Origin: Mesaphorura yosii
Lineage: Eukaryota > Arthropoda > Collembola > Poduromorpha > Tullbergiidae
Length of the DNA: 64,000 nucleotides
NCBI GenBank assembly: GCA_009869945.1
Contig: WIXG01000193.1
Location: 88,221-152,220, forward strand
Direction: 5' to 3'
Shown: positions 1 to 18,240 of the stretch, piece by piece
How positions within the stretch are numbered: the first letter of the stretch is position 1
Layout: every line of letters starts with the position of its first letter
Notes under the pieces: generated by a model
Told to the model about the DNA's origin: nothing
The model's input: the letters and a program-made list of their open reading frames with translations, nothing else
Databases searched by the model: none
Program-made: the position numbers and the translations under genes

Positions 1-4653
<4,653 letters not shown>

Positions 4654-7443
4654 TGCCCATTGTCATTTCACTACATTGCATCGGCATTTGGAAAATCTCT
4701 GCTACTGCCTCCTTTCTGGTTCCTTCTCATGTCAAGAGAACATCAGACGAAAGAAACGGGAAATTAAATGACTCGTTCAAATTAACATTTCAAAACCAAA
4801 TCTTTTTCAATTCTTTTTCTTATCTTTCCGTCTTTCATCATGCAGAGCATAATGTAAATAGTACACGCAAGAAATAGGTCAAATCGTAATAATGCCATGT
4901 CTATTCGTGCTCATACGGGCGAGAGGATTCTTTCACCCGGTGCACTGAGAATACACGGGCATGTATGTACCAAAGTACGAGCAGTGTCCGTGAGGTGTTA
5001 TATTTATGCTTCAAGAAGTGTTAGACATGGGCCATTAACTTTGCTTGACGTAAGAAGCATTGCCCGCTTCGCCGCCGGGCTGAGATGAGTTCCACTTTGC
5101 AAATTGCAAGGCTCTCCTAAAATAAATACACCAGCGAGGCATTTGCAGATACGTTTTCATTTACAGGTTTGCAGGTCGAACGAAGGTGGCAATCAATCAA
5201 CAGTAAAGCACTTTGCCGGGTTTGTGTAAACAAATGATCGCCTGCCTCAATCAAGATGCTCGGTTCGATGGTTTAGTTTACTAGTGGTTTAGTAAAAATC
5301 GTGTGTTTGTGTCAGTGGGTGAACAACAGTAATTAATAAACATTAGCATTAAATTAGCCTCCTAATTGATTCCACCTCTCTTCCGCTCGTTTGTGAGTTG
5401 GCGTTGGCGTGTTGCACGCAATTTAATATTAATTGCCTGATCCTGAGCCGAACAGAATTGAATTTCTCTCATTTCCTTCTCGGACGCATTATAGCGGATC
5501 AATTAATTGGTCGGAACTCAAAACTCATCAATGTATCCAACAAAAACTGTATTAAATAGCCAGATAGCCTTTCATTTTATAAGAGTACAAACAAATGCGC
5601 AAAGAAATGGATCAAATTCAAAACACAATGTGGTCATGTCCCATCAAAGATATTTCGGGAATGAGCCGTCAAACTTAGTCTATCTTTCTCAAGGGCTCTT
5701 ATAAATAGAAATCGATCGAAAGCTTATTGAATTATAGAAAAGTAAAGAAGTACCCGTGCGTATCTTCGAAACGTAGAAAACAGTTTAATTGAACGGAATT
5801 ACGCGCAAAGCACAAAATGCAAGCACACCAGTTAGAATAACACGTGTCAAATTACTGTGTCGACCTTGAACACAAACGCGTATCGCACACGCGTTTGATG
5901 AAGAAGACATTTGCTTCCATATGGTAATGCCCTGTAAACTATGTGAAACGTGTGCCGTATGCCGTGGCTCGGGATCTTTGCCCTCCCACGCAAGAAATGC
6001 GCTTCCGAGGAACCTTCGGAAACATTTAACAAATACGGAATAACCTTCACAAGTTGTTGATTGAATTATTTCGACAACGTGCGATTTATGGCAAAGAATA
6101 GACGGCTTAGGTTTTCAAAGACACCGAGAAACAATAAAGACGCCAATATTGCGCGCATAAATTCAAATAATCCCCCACATGACGTGCAAAGTATCAAAAT
6201 CCGATTTTATTCACATTCATCCCATAAATGCGACGTGCATAGCGCATATCACAGCAAAACACGACCAAAAGGCCTGCCTGATGCGAATGTAAGCATGCAA
6301 TGTGGGACTTTTAGACTTAAGTAACAATCTGCTCGCGTGTCGCAGAAAATGCTATAGTATTTTGTACTTTGTTCCTTTTCCTGCCGCCGCCGTCCCAATT
6401 CCCAGTGACGAAGAACCTTTCTCTTGCTGCAATCCAAACCACTGTGACTAACTAACAATAGTGAGTCAATTTTCTCTTGGTTCTTTGCTTGTATTTACAA
6501 TTTCTCGCAAGCTATGGCCTTTGTCGTACGTCATATTCTCTCAGGGAGACTGAAGCCGTAATGCCGTGAATGACAGCCAGAATTGCCGACTGTAGCTCAT
6601 AACGAACATCTCAACATCAACACGCCAACAGCAGCAGCATGAGTGGAACCCCAAGGAGAAACTTGAAAAGGAAAATGCGAAAACGGTTGCAGCCCAAGAA
6701 CAAAGATAAAGAACGTGCTGAGAAATTAATTTACTGCAAAATATGCGGTGGTGCTTGTAAAAATAGGAGCGCGTTGCAGTTGCTCTTGGTCTAAATAAAT
6801 ACGTCAGTGACTTGCAGGACCAGACGACGGCGACTAACAAAACTCGGAGACAAAGTGAAGAAAGAAGAGAGACCATTTAGTTAATTTCAGCCCACCAGCA
6901 AAGCCCGAGTCGAGCAAAGAAAAGAGAAAGAATCAACAAAAAATGGGACTCTGCCAATGCCAAGTTTGAAGTTAACTAACTTTACGAACGATCCGCCGAG
7001 AATCTCCTTGTCCTCTTACCGAATGCTAGTAAATCAAATGTCACAACACAACGAGAATGCGAATAAAATGGGATAGGGAGAATAAATAATGAGAGCTTCG
7101 ACTTGATTATGTTAACTTTTACTACAAAACCCGCGTACCGCCACTCGCGCGAGCTCACGTTCAGGCAAAGGTCATATTTATACCTTGGGGATGGCATTTC
7201 ATGTTCTACGCCAGATTTTGTATGTTATGTAATTTTGGTTCAAGAGCACCGCCACCGCTAGTGCTGACGAGATTTACGTAATTGCCGCAGCCACTCAGGA
7301 ACACAGTTGCCAGCACGCATGAGGACAAGCACATTAACTTCAAACGTGAAGTCTTTAACCTTAACTTGGCTTGGGAGCTAAGCGCTTTCTAAATGGAAAT
7401 TCCTTGCCATTCATTTTAATTGTCCGATGACATCTTAACGCAG

Positions 7444-7450
7444 TATAAAA
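7444..7450 (+). promoter_or_regulatory. Possible TATA box
   Basis: The sequence is TATAAAA in a GC-richer local context, with CA-containing initiator-like positions 25-35 bases downstream. No gene can be attached to it, so it may be chance. Confidence 0.2.
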
Positions 7451-8646
7451 TGCGCAGTTCCAATTCATCGGTTACGAACCTTGAATTGCATTCGAGCGTT
7501 TAGGAACAGGAAAGGACCACGCAGCAGGAACACATTAACTACTCATTCATGCTCCTAGATAATACAGCAGCACAGTCAAATTGATTATCCAACCAGCAAT
7601 GTCGCCAACAGGATATTACAACGTTTATCAACGTATTTCCTGTGTTCCAGTAGCGAAAAGGTTCAATTAAATTAACTGAACCCCAAATATTCCATTCTTT
7701 CACCGTCACCCATCGCGTCGTCCTTAATTTTATCCATACAAAAAGGTGACCGCACCCAGTTTTACTTTTTTACCAAAAAATTCCATGCTGGGCTACCCGT
7801 TTTCTCGCCCACTTTCAATAAACTAAAGTCACCATTGGAGGAAGGACAGTATTACATAATGGCAGTCTGCAGCCTGAGTTCGTGCTTGGTGACTGTCTGT
7901 CTGTTGTCTGAACTGTCACAACATCCGACATGATAAAAGAAACGCTGCGATGTTAAAATACGATATCACAGTAGGCGCGGAACCCACTGGAGAATCGGTG
8001 CAGGAGTAAATTTCCAAATTCCAAGCTCAGACTTCCGTCAAGGCCACTCACTCACGACAACGTTTAATTATGTCACAAGGCAAGAGTGAGATTATGTAAG
8101 CTTATTAGTTGCAGCGGCAGTAATTATCCTACCCAGAATGTCCTTGCGGTAGTTCTTATTGCCAAACTTCTTAATCTCTAGATACATCACATGGAGATAG
8201 AGGTAAATTGAAAGAAATTGGAAAGCTCTCTCTTGCACTTCGTCATCGCATCGAACAATTTAGCAGTGCCCACTCACTTTGTCTCCTGTCATATTAATCG
8301 CTCTCGTTTCTGTGTCGTAGCCCTCATACATGCAACGTGGGGACAACGATTTCCCATTCGGGTAATGAAAATATGAGAGAACGCCTGTCACATTAGATCG
8401 TGTGCAGCAAAGTCCATATTAGCCCACTAAATCATGTCACTGGGCCTGCAGCCGAAGCTGAATTACGACTTCTTGGTGGTGGAAAGAAAATTGAGGCTTT
8501 GTGATTCTGCTTCCAGAGCTCGCCTCGCCTCTTTACCTATCTGAATCTGAGTCTGAGCCGTGACTTGATTGTATTTACCCCGCGGTTCATTCATTTCGAT
8601 TTGGACCTATTCAACTGCACTCAAAACTCAATTCACCTTCAACAGG

Positions 8647-8751
8647 ATGTTTGCTACTCTACTCTGGCTGCTACTGCTGGCTCTTATCGATTTGTCATAT
8701 TCACAAAGATATTGCTTGCCCCTGTATGTGTATGTGCCTGAGAGCGAATAG
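8647..8751 (+). CDS. Possible secreted-peptide exon
   Basis: A 34-codon frame starts MFATLLWLLLLALIDLSYSQ, which looks like a complete signal peptide (hydrophobic leucine-rich core, then small polar residues before a predicted cut near SYSQ), followed by RYCLPLYVY and a stop. A GTATGTG donor-like site lies inside the last codons, so this may be a first exon whose partner exons I could not find. The same frame stays open upstream to 8569. It could equally be a chance hydrophobic frame. Confidence 0.2.
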   Translation: MFATLLWLLLLALIDLSYSQRYCLPLYVYVPESE

Positions 8752-9897
8752 CGAATGTAACTGAACTGGAGCTTTCACCGCGATGCCATGCATGGCTTTT
8801 ACTTGCTTAAGCACAGCTCGGCTTGTTCTTGTATGTAAAACATGAAGAAATTCAATTATCTTGTAATTCGATACAGCTGCTGTGAGCTGCAGCTTTGCAT
8901 GGACAATGTCAACCTGACTACGGTTATTGATTGCTGATTGTACTTCAACGTGCTACATGCGAAAAGCCCGTATAGTCGCTGTATGCGGTGTGCTTATTCA
9001 GAGCACATATCAAGTTACACAATATTATGATTAATCGTCTGCTAAGTGCGTCTTGTGAAATCGGCTTTGACTGTGCGATGGAGAAACGTGATTAGCATAA
9101 ATGTGCGTGCAACGGCTAGTGACTGAGGACAAAATCGAATCCTCGTGAGTCTCGTGAGTCCTTGCATGGCGTGAAGTTTTGATAACGCAACTGAAACAAA
9201 GGGAACCTACCAGAAATTCTGGTTGTATGAGAAAATGGACTCGTCTCGAATTCCCATGATGACGATGTTGATCTCTGGACAAGGTTTCAAAATGCAGAAT
9301 GCTCCGTCCAAGAATCGAATGAAGAAGCAACGTAAAATTAAAATGAAGCCAAGATTTGAGACACTTTTAATTAATTAAAGCTTCGTTAGGTCGTATGGAA
9401 ATGAAGCAAGGCAAGAGCAACTTTCACTTTGCAAGAAAGCGTGAATTTTTTCCTGGTTGTGTTCCTTCGGAACTCCCCAACTCAACTAACTAATCTGAAC
9501 CGATGATTCAAGCAATTTTAAACTGTCTGACAAATGCAATCTGCAAATGAGGAAAGGAAATGTGAACGTTCTCAAACCCGGCACGGCGAGACGATGCCAG
9601 GCCGTGTATCAAATAGAAGTTCATTTGTTTCTGAATGTGTTTGTTATTGTTTGTATGTACGTACGCGTAGCGTACACGTTTTGGCGTTTCGGGTGCCAGT
9701 CATTAAATTCGAAGGCGGAATCTGTGCAGGGAGACACCACGGGGAAATCTGCATGTGGTACTAGACACACTGACTTCGAGCAGTCGTCGTCTTCTGTTCT
9801 CGAAAATTGGCACCGGTTCACATCAGCTTGAGGCTGAGCACTGTGCACGAAATTTTAATGTATACAAGCAAACATTGCTCTCACTGTGCGTGGTGGG

Positions 9898-9918
9898 TTA
9901 TCGCTTATCGCTTATCGC
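9898..9918. repeat. Short tandem repeat, TTATCGC x3
   Basis: Three perfect head-to-tail copies of the 7-mer TTATCGC. Too short to have diagnostic meaning. Confidence 0.7.
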
Positions 9919-12900
9919 ATAACATCACTGGATACATTTTGTATTGGCGAGAAGCAAGCAAACACATGAAGATTCGCAGAAGTAGCATAGCAGCTAGAAG
10001 TAATTATCTTCTCTACCTACCATCAGCAACATCTCGTTTTCTATCTAGACTGAAAAAAAATGAATTGCAATGTAGAAGGTGAGCTTCGGAAACGCGTGCC
10101 AATTTTTGTGTTTGTGGAGCTGCCTAAGTTATTATCTACCTACGACAAACCTTAACTCACTAAGCTCGTACTTGAAAAGCTTACACGGGCGCAATGCGGG
10201 CTTTATGAACCTGGAAAACCATAAATTTTGATTCAGGTACCTTCTTGGATGAGGTGCCAAAGAGATTTAGCAGTGCCGTAACACTTTTGTTTAATTATTA
10301 AAGACGTGTGAAAAAATTATGGCAAACGGGCTAGATGAAGACCTAGTTTCCGATCCTGAACACGATTATGGCCACAGATTTTTGCACAACACATTCGCGA
10401 CCTTAATATTGATCCCCAGCAAGTGTTTCATGAGATTTATCAGCAATTTTGTCAATACAACTCCATTCAATGTCATGCGAGACGCCAAGTACACGTGCTG
10501 TAAAAAACTTAAAGAACTAGGCCTTCTTCCAGCTACCAATTATTATCGCCACAAAAGAATAAACCGTATGCATACCCCTATGTGCAAAACTTTTTAGACA
10601 TTAAAGGGTATTCGCAGATCGAGCTGGCCAGGCAGAAGACGAAATGATTTGCGTCACAATCGATTCATCTGAAATCTGTGACTGAAACTGAAACCAACTT
10701 TACATAAATTGCAAATAGTCGACTGTCTTGACTTACTTTACGAGATTTCTCTCCCGTGGCGAGTAAACTCTGGAATTGGAATGTTTGAACGTTCCGAGCT
10801 TGGCTCACGTCATGACTTCGTCAAGAGTTCAGTCCAGCAAACATGGCGTGAAGTCGTTTACAAAACTGTACAGAAATTGCACTCACAAATTCCTCGGAAA
10901 AACTGAAAATCACAGGCTCGTCAAATGAATCATGTCTTAGCTGACTTTAAATATACAGTTCACAAATCAGATCACATGAGTAACTTGATGTTGATAAGAA
11001 ACTTAAAATAAAACACAACCTGAGTTTACGTGTACCCAAATCGTTACGAAATTATGAGCACGAGTTACACCAGATCACCAAACCAGTCGCAATCTACTAG
11101 GTGAAATGACTAGAAGGGTCATTTCAGAAAATTTCAGCGTCTAAACTTATTCCTTGATTAGTGAGCTCACAATTTCGAACGAATCCTGTCCAGAATTGGT
11201 CAAATTGTCCAGACACTCTCACAAATACTGACACGCCATTCTACTGCTGCTGTAGAAGTGTCAGGCAGCTCGCACTCGCTGGAACGGGTTCACTCTTATA
11301 TTTTATATTCGTTTCATATGATGATGATGCCTTTATGGAAAGAGAGATTTTTTATCGTGGTATTGATAAATGTGCCTTTCTCGGACGATCCGCTCCTGGC
11401 TCTCATGGCTGTGCATGGCCACCGTGTATACATACATCGTACCGCGTTCGGGTAACACACAACCAGCATTACATGAACCTGTTCAAGTAGTTGTGAAAAT
11501 TTTCACTTGGAGCAGCCTTTGCTTGAGAGAAAAGAAGGCAAAAAGGATGGATGGATGGTACTGCGAGCCAAGACTATCGAATTTGACGACAGAGCCCGAA
11601 TTCGGTCTCGAGCTTCTACTGCTTGCGCTACGCCACGCATCAGTTCTCGTTTCTCGGTTCTAGTCTGCCGTGGCACTTGCAGTTGCAAGTGCAAAATGAA
11701 GGTTCCCGTGTCTCCGAGAAAGCACTGGCACACACGGTACGCGAATTCTCCTTTCCCGTCTCTGCTGCAGTAACCCATAGCCAATGCTGGGTTCACTTTA
11801 CTGAGGTTCGTTCATACATGTGAGAACCCTCTTGCCTGCTTCGCCTGCAGCCTGGTCTGAGTTTGAATGAACAGAGTGCATGAATGAAAGCGTACTGTGT
11901 GAATCAACAATGCAAAGCTCACAAGGGACTTCAGTTGTGCTCTGCGGGCTCTGTCCCTCATGGTAACATTAGATTCACCCCTTTTCTCTTTTCTCCTGTA
12001 CTCCAAGCCGAAAGCCCAAAGTGGTGCTTGGTGGTGAAAGGCAGTGAGTAGCCAAACGCGTGCAGGCGTGGAATGTGTGAGTCACTCTCGCCTCTCTCTC
12101 GTACATTGACAATGGGCAAGCGCTCCCTGCACAATTTTTTGTTCAGGGTTGTCTCGTGTCATGTCACGATTTCCTGCTTCCGATTCAATAAACACGTGCA
12201 GCTGATATGCAACCTGTCTCACTTCTCCCAAGCACGCCTTGCTTTTTGAGTTTAATGCAAAAGACTTACCGGATTGATTCCATCATTCCATTGGGTTCGA
12301 ACCACGCAATCGGATGGATGTGAATTGCGTTTTGTTCTATTCCATGTAATCTCAGCACCATCGTTTTCTTTTCGTGGTTGTCTTGACGTTTCGAAGTTGA
12401 AAAGCTTTAAAAAATTGATGTTGATCACGTCGACTCGAATTCGTGGTTCCACGTACAAGAGTTCATCACACTTGAGGAGATCTCAATACCACGCATAATT
12501 TTGAGGGTTTCAGTGGAGCACGACAAGCACTAATTAAAATTTGGACATTGTCTCAATGCCAAGCACTTCAGAAGAAATAATTTCGTTTATTTTCGTTTGA
12601 GTCTGTCGCTCTATTGACTATTGACACAAGTTGACAGTCGGATCGTTGAAAGAGTTTGTCTTTGATCTCAATGAGCTGCTCCTTGAAGGTAGTCAAGCAA
12701 AGACACTAGAAACACGAACCAGAGTATCCAACCCTTTGCCTTGTTGTGGTTGTGAGACGCGACGAGATGGAGTGTTGATTGAAATGTGAGTAAAATAGTG
12801 GAACTACACGGCAATGACTTCAATTACGCGGAGTGTGCGTCCAAGATTCGTCTAGCTAACTTTGTTTCAATAAACCGGTTCGAGGTTGGCTTGTAATGTA

Positions 12901-14104
12901 GCTATTGACTACTGCTACTTAACTAGCACTTAATTAGTACATGATGTGCAATGCTGTTCGATCTCCGACTGATTTGGGCGTCCTGATTATGCGAACAACT
13001 GAATTGAATTTCCTTGAGTTGAAATTATGCCTAATTCATACTAATGAAACCGTATGATGTGGTACTGCTTAAGTTGTGGACAGATCCTCATTAATTTCTG
13101 GGCACAGCATCCAAGCTATTACTGATTTCCATTGTGCGCTCGCTGAGCGTGACGTTCTCTTTATCGTGTAAACTAGCACTTTGCGCTTTTGCCAGCAGTC
13201 AACTCACCTGAATGGAATGCGCCTGCTTGCTAAATAAACAGATGTAGACAGAAATTATACTACAATGGAAGTTAGTTGCAGGACCAATTGCATATTGTGG
13301 TTCGTTTATGAATACGTGGTCAGAAAGCAGAGAATTTGCAGAAATCCAAATAATAGAAATCGAATTCATTGGATTGAGACGAATTTTATTGCATTTCTCA
13401 TGATTATGGTCAGGAATGTAATTTACAATACAAAATTATGACTAGTTTTTAAAACTGTCACGCATTAAACTCCTAGCGAAAGATTAGACAGTAACTGGAC
13501 ACATTAAAATTGACTTCAAGTCGCTAATCGACAAAACGTGGCTTAATTCATTTCATTTTTTCTTCCAAGATTCGCACGCCTATGTCTTACAACTCCAACT
13601 CTCACAAGTTGAACCCACGCACCTTTAACAATTATTTGTATCACTTTTATTTTCAAGGTACCATCCACATTAGTTTTGACTAAGGCAACCTCAGTCTAAC
13701 ACAACTGCACATTGCCAGCGCAGCTGGCTTCTGGCTGAATACTTGAGGTCAACAACCAAATGCTAAAGGGTGATGGAATTCTCGCTAATAACCTAGTCTC
13801 TACATAATGTGCATCGGGTGAAACTAATTCGTGTGCTCGTCATTTGGCATTGTCTTCATTCTTGCAGTCCTGCCACAGCAAGCCAACTTGAGCCTTAACT
13901 TGTTCGAAAGTGCTTTGACAAATTCCTCTCAATTCATTAAAGATGAACTCTTCTGTCATCGTTGAGTAAGACTCCTCGTCTGACGTGTGCCAAAAAAGAA
14001 ACAAACACGAAAATCAACATTAGAACTTGGTTTCTCATTTCCTCGGATGTTCTTGCTCTCATTTCGGAATCAGGTACTAATAATAAAAACATAATTGACT
14101 ATTA

Positions 14105-15599
14105 TCACAACCTACTCTCAATTTCACAAGCGAGATATGTGGCGTAATTAGGGGCATTTGTCAAATTGCAAGTACAAAATAGGTCAGGGATTCGGTTGAG
14201 AACTTGCAGGGAGTAAATTGGATTTGGTGACTCACTTTTCAGTGGGAAATGTCCAGCCAATTCGCACAACGCCGGATTGAAAGCGTGGCACACTTTAGAA
14301 CCTGCAAGTAAAAATGAAGAAAATGCAGTTACGCATTTCAATGCAGATACGAAACTGGTTAAAGTAGAATAGGCTCACCGAAGCTGGACGCGCGACCCCA
14401 AACAATCAGTCGAATGCAATCAAAATAGTTTTTGATATTTTGAGATGATCCTCGTGTGATGTACATATTGTGAGCAATGTCGTTTCGCTGAAGGTACGAA
14501 ATTAGCCGGAAGCACGATTGCAAGAAGCTGTTTAGATCCTTCAAGTCCTTCAAAACCAATATAAATCCTGGGGCAGGATACCCGGGGTCTTTAAATTCAT
14601 GATATGGACCAGCCACGTTCTTCAGTTCCTGCAACGTAAAACAAGAATTAGACGCCTCGGAGGAGGAACTTGTCTAGGGAGCTGCAGATTACAAGGCATA
14701 ATCTCTCGAATTGAAATGGCGTTACCGCATATTCAATGTACAGGCGATGCTTCAAGTAGTAAGTGTGATAATGGTGATGGTTTACGGACGCAAAACCACA
14801 GAGACTGTTGAATCCAACGCGGAAATCACTGCAATTGCAATAATAAGTCATTGTTATTAACCATTGTTCATTCTTATTAAATAGCAGGCACGCATAAGAC
14901 TGTTTCTGTTAAGAGCGAGCATACCAGGAATGACTTAAAAGAAGAACTTCAACCGCCGACTTTAGTCCCTGTGTTGTTATGGCCTGTGGCTGATTCAGCG
15001 TCGGATCCGGAACTAGCAGGACGTGACAGTACTCTAACGGGCTGACGTTGATGATCAGAGAACAGGTGTGGGAGTGAGCTTCTTGTGGAGAATTCGGGGA
15101 GGGTTGGTCAAGAGATTTCAACGTAAGGATCGTTTCTTCGCTCCTGACTTTGTTGAAGTTGAATTCGTCGGGATTAAACGGCTGGCTTACATGCTGGATT
15201 TCCTGTGGCGCTCTCCGTTTTGTTGCTCGCTCGGGATTCAGCTAAAAATGAACGATATAAATGGTCTTTGAAACTGTTTGGATTGAATTTTTTGATTTCA
15301 CACCTGCATTCTTCATTCACCTGTAGAATGAAGCGGAACTTATCCGAAACAATTTTTGTTGGGACGTTCCTCAACGAATACCGGAACAATTGCTTCTTAT
15401 CAGCATCATCCCACAGTTTTTGCAGCGTTTCATCAAAATCCTGACCACTCTGAGTCGTGTCGTGGTTCGCATGACTTGCGTCAGCTTTTTTGAACGTATG
15501 ACCAGGGTCAGGGACGAGCTGCTCAACAGGCCAGACGTCCGCGTCATTAAAAGTTGGGTAAACTGACAAGTCATCGACGGAATACGTGAAACGGGACAT
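14105..15599 (-). CDS. GDPGP1: GDP-D-glucose phosphorylase 1
   Basis: Cytosolic HIT-superfamily enzyme that phosphorolyses GDP-D-glucose to glucose-1-phosphate and GDP, clearing a side product of GDP-mannose synthesis. Five exons: 15321-15599, 14925-15241, 14726-14828, 14379-14628 and 14105-14301. All junctions are GT-AG with introns of about 77-100 bp; 1146 nt, 381 aa, close to the vertebrate length. Family blocks read in order: [20 protein letters not shown] near residue 60, [45 protein letters not shown], the histidine motif HHHYH (HxHxH of the HIT fold), [18 protein letters not shown] and [16 protein letters not shown]. The hydrophobic positions inside the HIT triad are H and Y instead of the usual L, but the three spaced histidines are intact. 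The C-terminal 30 residues after GHFPLK diverge from the vertebrate protein. It is transcribed away from GALM. Confidence 0.9.
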
Positions 15600-16583
15600 G
15601 CTTTACGGATGGCTGCGACTTCGCTTGCTTGCCCAGTCGAATTGATATCTGCTGTCACTGTCAAGGGTCGATCCTAATTTAATGACTTTTGTTTTATCGC
15701 TTCTTTCGCAGAATTGTGCACTCGCATTCAACAATCACGCGCCAAGAGTTCAGATGCGAAATTATGGTGAATTATTGACACTGACGTGTAGTAGTTGATC
15801 GATCATGCCATTCTAATTGATGTTTGTCGCGGTCAGAATTCCAGCTTGTTATGTTGACACTGCAGCACAGCGTGCTCCTGTAGACATCAACATTCCATTA
15901 ACACGTGCACGCTGTGAGCTCATGTAATCTTCGTTAGAGGGGTTAGTTTCAAGGTTCTAAGAGCCATAAATCCAGGTTTTGACATTGAGCACTATGGGTT
16001 CAAGTTCGTCTCACTTATGTAACGCAGCTGTGCTTTTGTGCAGTGTATTTTGTATATTACTGTGTGCATCTAAAATTCGTCTCAGTCTAAACCTTGAACT
16101 TGACTTGGCTTGGTTGAGCACGAAATAGTTACATAATACGTACGAAGAAGTTCCCTCTGGACTCTTGAGTGTTGAAGAATCTCAGTAAGTCTTAAAATCA
16201 AAATGAGCTTCAGCTATTGCAGTCAGGGCTAAGGGACGCTTTGGGCATCGGGGGTCTTTTGAAATCACTCTTATTGCATTTGAGTGACTAATCAGCCAAC
16301 CCCGTTCGAGATGCTTGCTGTGCAGGCGGTGCTGCTTTTTGCCATTTTCAATTCGCATGCTTCTGTAGTTAAGGTAAGACTTATCCTGGAGAGGATGAGG
16401 ATTGAGAAAGTCCTGCTCTCTAAGGCCCCAGAGTATCGCAAAATGAAAACTATCCCGTGCGACTGACTGTAAAGCTGAAGACTGACGCTTTGCCTTAGTT
16501 CACCTTGCCTTTAGTTCTCAGCTGTCGAGAGCTCTCGTTCTTAAATTGTAATTTGATTTCTTCTACAAGAATTCTTGTAGACA
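15600..16583. promoter_or_regulatory. Divergent intergenic region GDPGP1 / GALM
   Basis: About 1 kb separates the start codons of two oppositely oriented sugar-metabolism genes, so promoters of both should lie here. I saw no clear TATA box at either start and no other gene. A 60-codon plus frame at 16284 has no recognisable features. Confidence 0.4.
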
Positions 16584-18240
16584 ATGGGAGTTCAAGTGAC
16601 TGAAGACACGTTTGGGTGCTACGATGACCTCGACCAGGCGGGGAAGAAGCAAGTCGTGAAGCGATTCACACTCGAGAATGACGCTGGTATGAAAGTTCAG
16701 GTACGTTGCGGTCTCTGCAATAGACAAACAGTGCGCGCAATTAACAACTGGCGTATGAATTGATTGCTATGTTAAATTGGCAGGTTCTGAATCACGGTGC
16801 AACGCTTTTCTCGATCATTGTCCCTGATGCAAACGGACAACCAGTTGATGTCGTACTGGGATTTGCTGACATAGCCGGTATGTAATTTCCTCTTTTTCGG
16901 GACTCCCGCTCAATAAATTGCTTCTGACATGAATCACTAATCGGTTACTTTAGGATACTTGGGAGCCTACGGACGTAACCCGTACTTCGGGGCAGCAATT
17001 GGTCGAGTGGCCAACAGAATTGAGAAGGCCAGATTCAAGCTTGGCAATCAAGAGTATACACTGGAAGTAAATAACGGCGAGAATGCGTTGCACGGTGGCT
17101 TCAAAGGCTTCGACAAGGTACGCAGAATTATTTGCACCAAGTGTCATATCCTTTACCGTCCATTATGTTTTATTTTGCCAATTCAGAGAATCTGGGAAAC
17201 TCGTGTGGAAGGATCGAAACTGATCCTCAATTACGTGAGTGCAGATGGTGAAGGAGGGTACCCTGGTTCTGTCCAGGCCCAAATAACATACGAAGTGACA
17301 CAAGAAAATGAGCTGAAGGTCTACTATCAAGCTACGACCACGAAACCGACGCCGATTGTCTTGACCAATCACAGCTATTTCAACTTGAATGGACACGTAA
17401 GCAACATGTGACACGCGATCATGAGTCAAAAAAACAATTCATACTCATGATTATCATTGTCACTTTTCATTACAGGCAAAATCAGTTGAAAAATTGAAGG
17501 GGCATTTTGTGCAAATCAATGCTGATCACTACACTCCAGTAAACGACTCTCTCATCCCAACTGGTATTTATCTTTGAAATGAGACGGAACTGTTGCACGT
17601 AAAAATCTGTTAATCCTGACTGGCAATTTTGTAATTGCTAGGCGAGATCAAGCCTGTTGTAAGAACCGTCTATGACTTGCGTACATCCAAAAATTTGGCC
17701 GACCTCTTGGCATCATTTCCAGCCGGGCCAAATGGCTACGATATCAACTTTTGCGTCAATCAGATTCCGGGCCTGGAATTAAATCAAGTTGGAACGTAAG
17801 TACAAATTTGAAATGTCAGTCACCTATTCGATTGCATTTGTTTCGGGCTGAAGCCTGGAGTAAGCAGAGTGTGCTTGTCTTAGGGTCCGAAGCGAAGATA
17901 CCAAGATTTCGCTCACGGTTCTCACCAATCAACTTGGAGTACAATTCTACACCAGCAACTTTCTTCCTGACCCAGTGAACAATGAAAAACCTCTTCCAGG
18001 AAAAGATGGTGCTCAATATTACAAACACGGGGCATTTTGCTTGGAGACACAAAACTATCCAAATGCAATTAACCAGGTATAATACAACTAGCAAAACAAA
18101 TCAGTGCAAAACATTACCGAATACCTAATCAGGTACGGTCGTCGTCTTTATTTCAGCCCAACTTTCCAAATGCTGTCCTGAACCCTGGAGAGATTTACAA
18201 CCACACCACCGTCTTCAAGTTCAGCACGTCTGCTAAGTAA
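16584..18240 (+). CDS. GALM: Galactose mutarotase (aldose 1-epimerase)
   Basis: Interconverts alpha and beta anomers of D-galactose and D-glucose, feeding the Leloir pathway; cytosolic. Eight exons: 16584-16700, 16784-16877, 16954-17117, 17187-17396, 17476-17563, 17642-17795, 17884-18076 and 18157-18240. All have GT-AG introns of 69-88 bp; 1104 nt, 367 aa, slightly longer than the human enzyme (342 aa) because of an N-terminal extension. Diagnostic blocks are seen in order: NHGATLFSIIVPD, GRNPYFGAAIGRVANRI, NGENALHGGFKGFDK, the histidine block TNHSYFNLNGH, GPNGYDINFCVN with the sugar-binding Asp, QFYTSNFLPD, and the catalytic glutamate in CLETQNYPNAINQPNFPNAVLNPGE split by the last intron. 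An ATTAAA signal follows 86 bases after the stop. Confidence 0.95.

Larger units (their letters stand above)
4654..14104. other. 9.4 kb stretch without a recognisable gene
   Basis: Between the first visible TTBK exon and the 3' end of GDPGP1 no open frame shows a known domain or forms a convincing spliced model. All frames are short (under about 115 codons) and of mixed composition. The region could hold TTBK promoter and 5' untranslated exons, enhancers, a lncRNA or lineage-specific small genes. Individual weak signals (TATA-like site at 7444, a signal-peptide-like frame at 8647, a small tandem repeat at 9898) are listed separately. Confidence 0.5.

Noticed and set aside
10319-10597. 92-codon plus frame in the gene-poor block
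   Set aside because: No recognised motif, no clear splice partners and composition like the surrounding noncoding DNA.
11161-11823. Several overlapping frames of 65-109 codons on both strands
   Set aside because: They compete with each other in different frames, and none shows a domain or consistent splice sites.
12252-12498. GGGTTCGAACC near 12295 resembling a tRNA B box
   Set aside because: No A box, acceptor stem or anticodon arm could be folded around it on either strand.
14180-14250. An intron in the last GDPGP1 exon using GTGAGT after HFPLK
   Set aside because: The only in-frame acceptor would make a 33-base intron, too short to splice, and the exon reads through without it.
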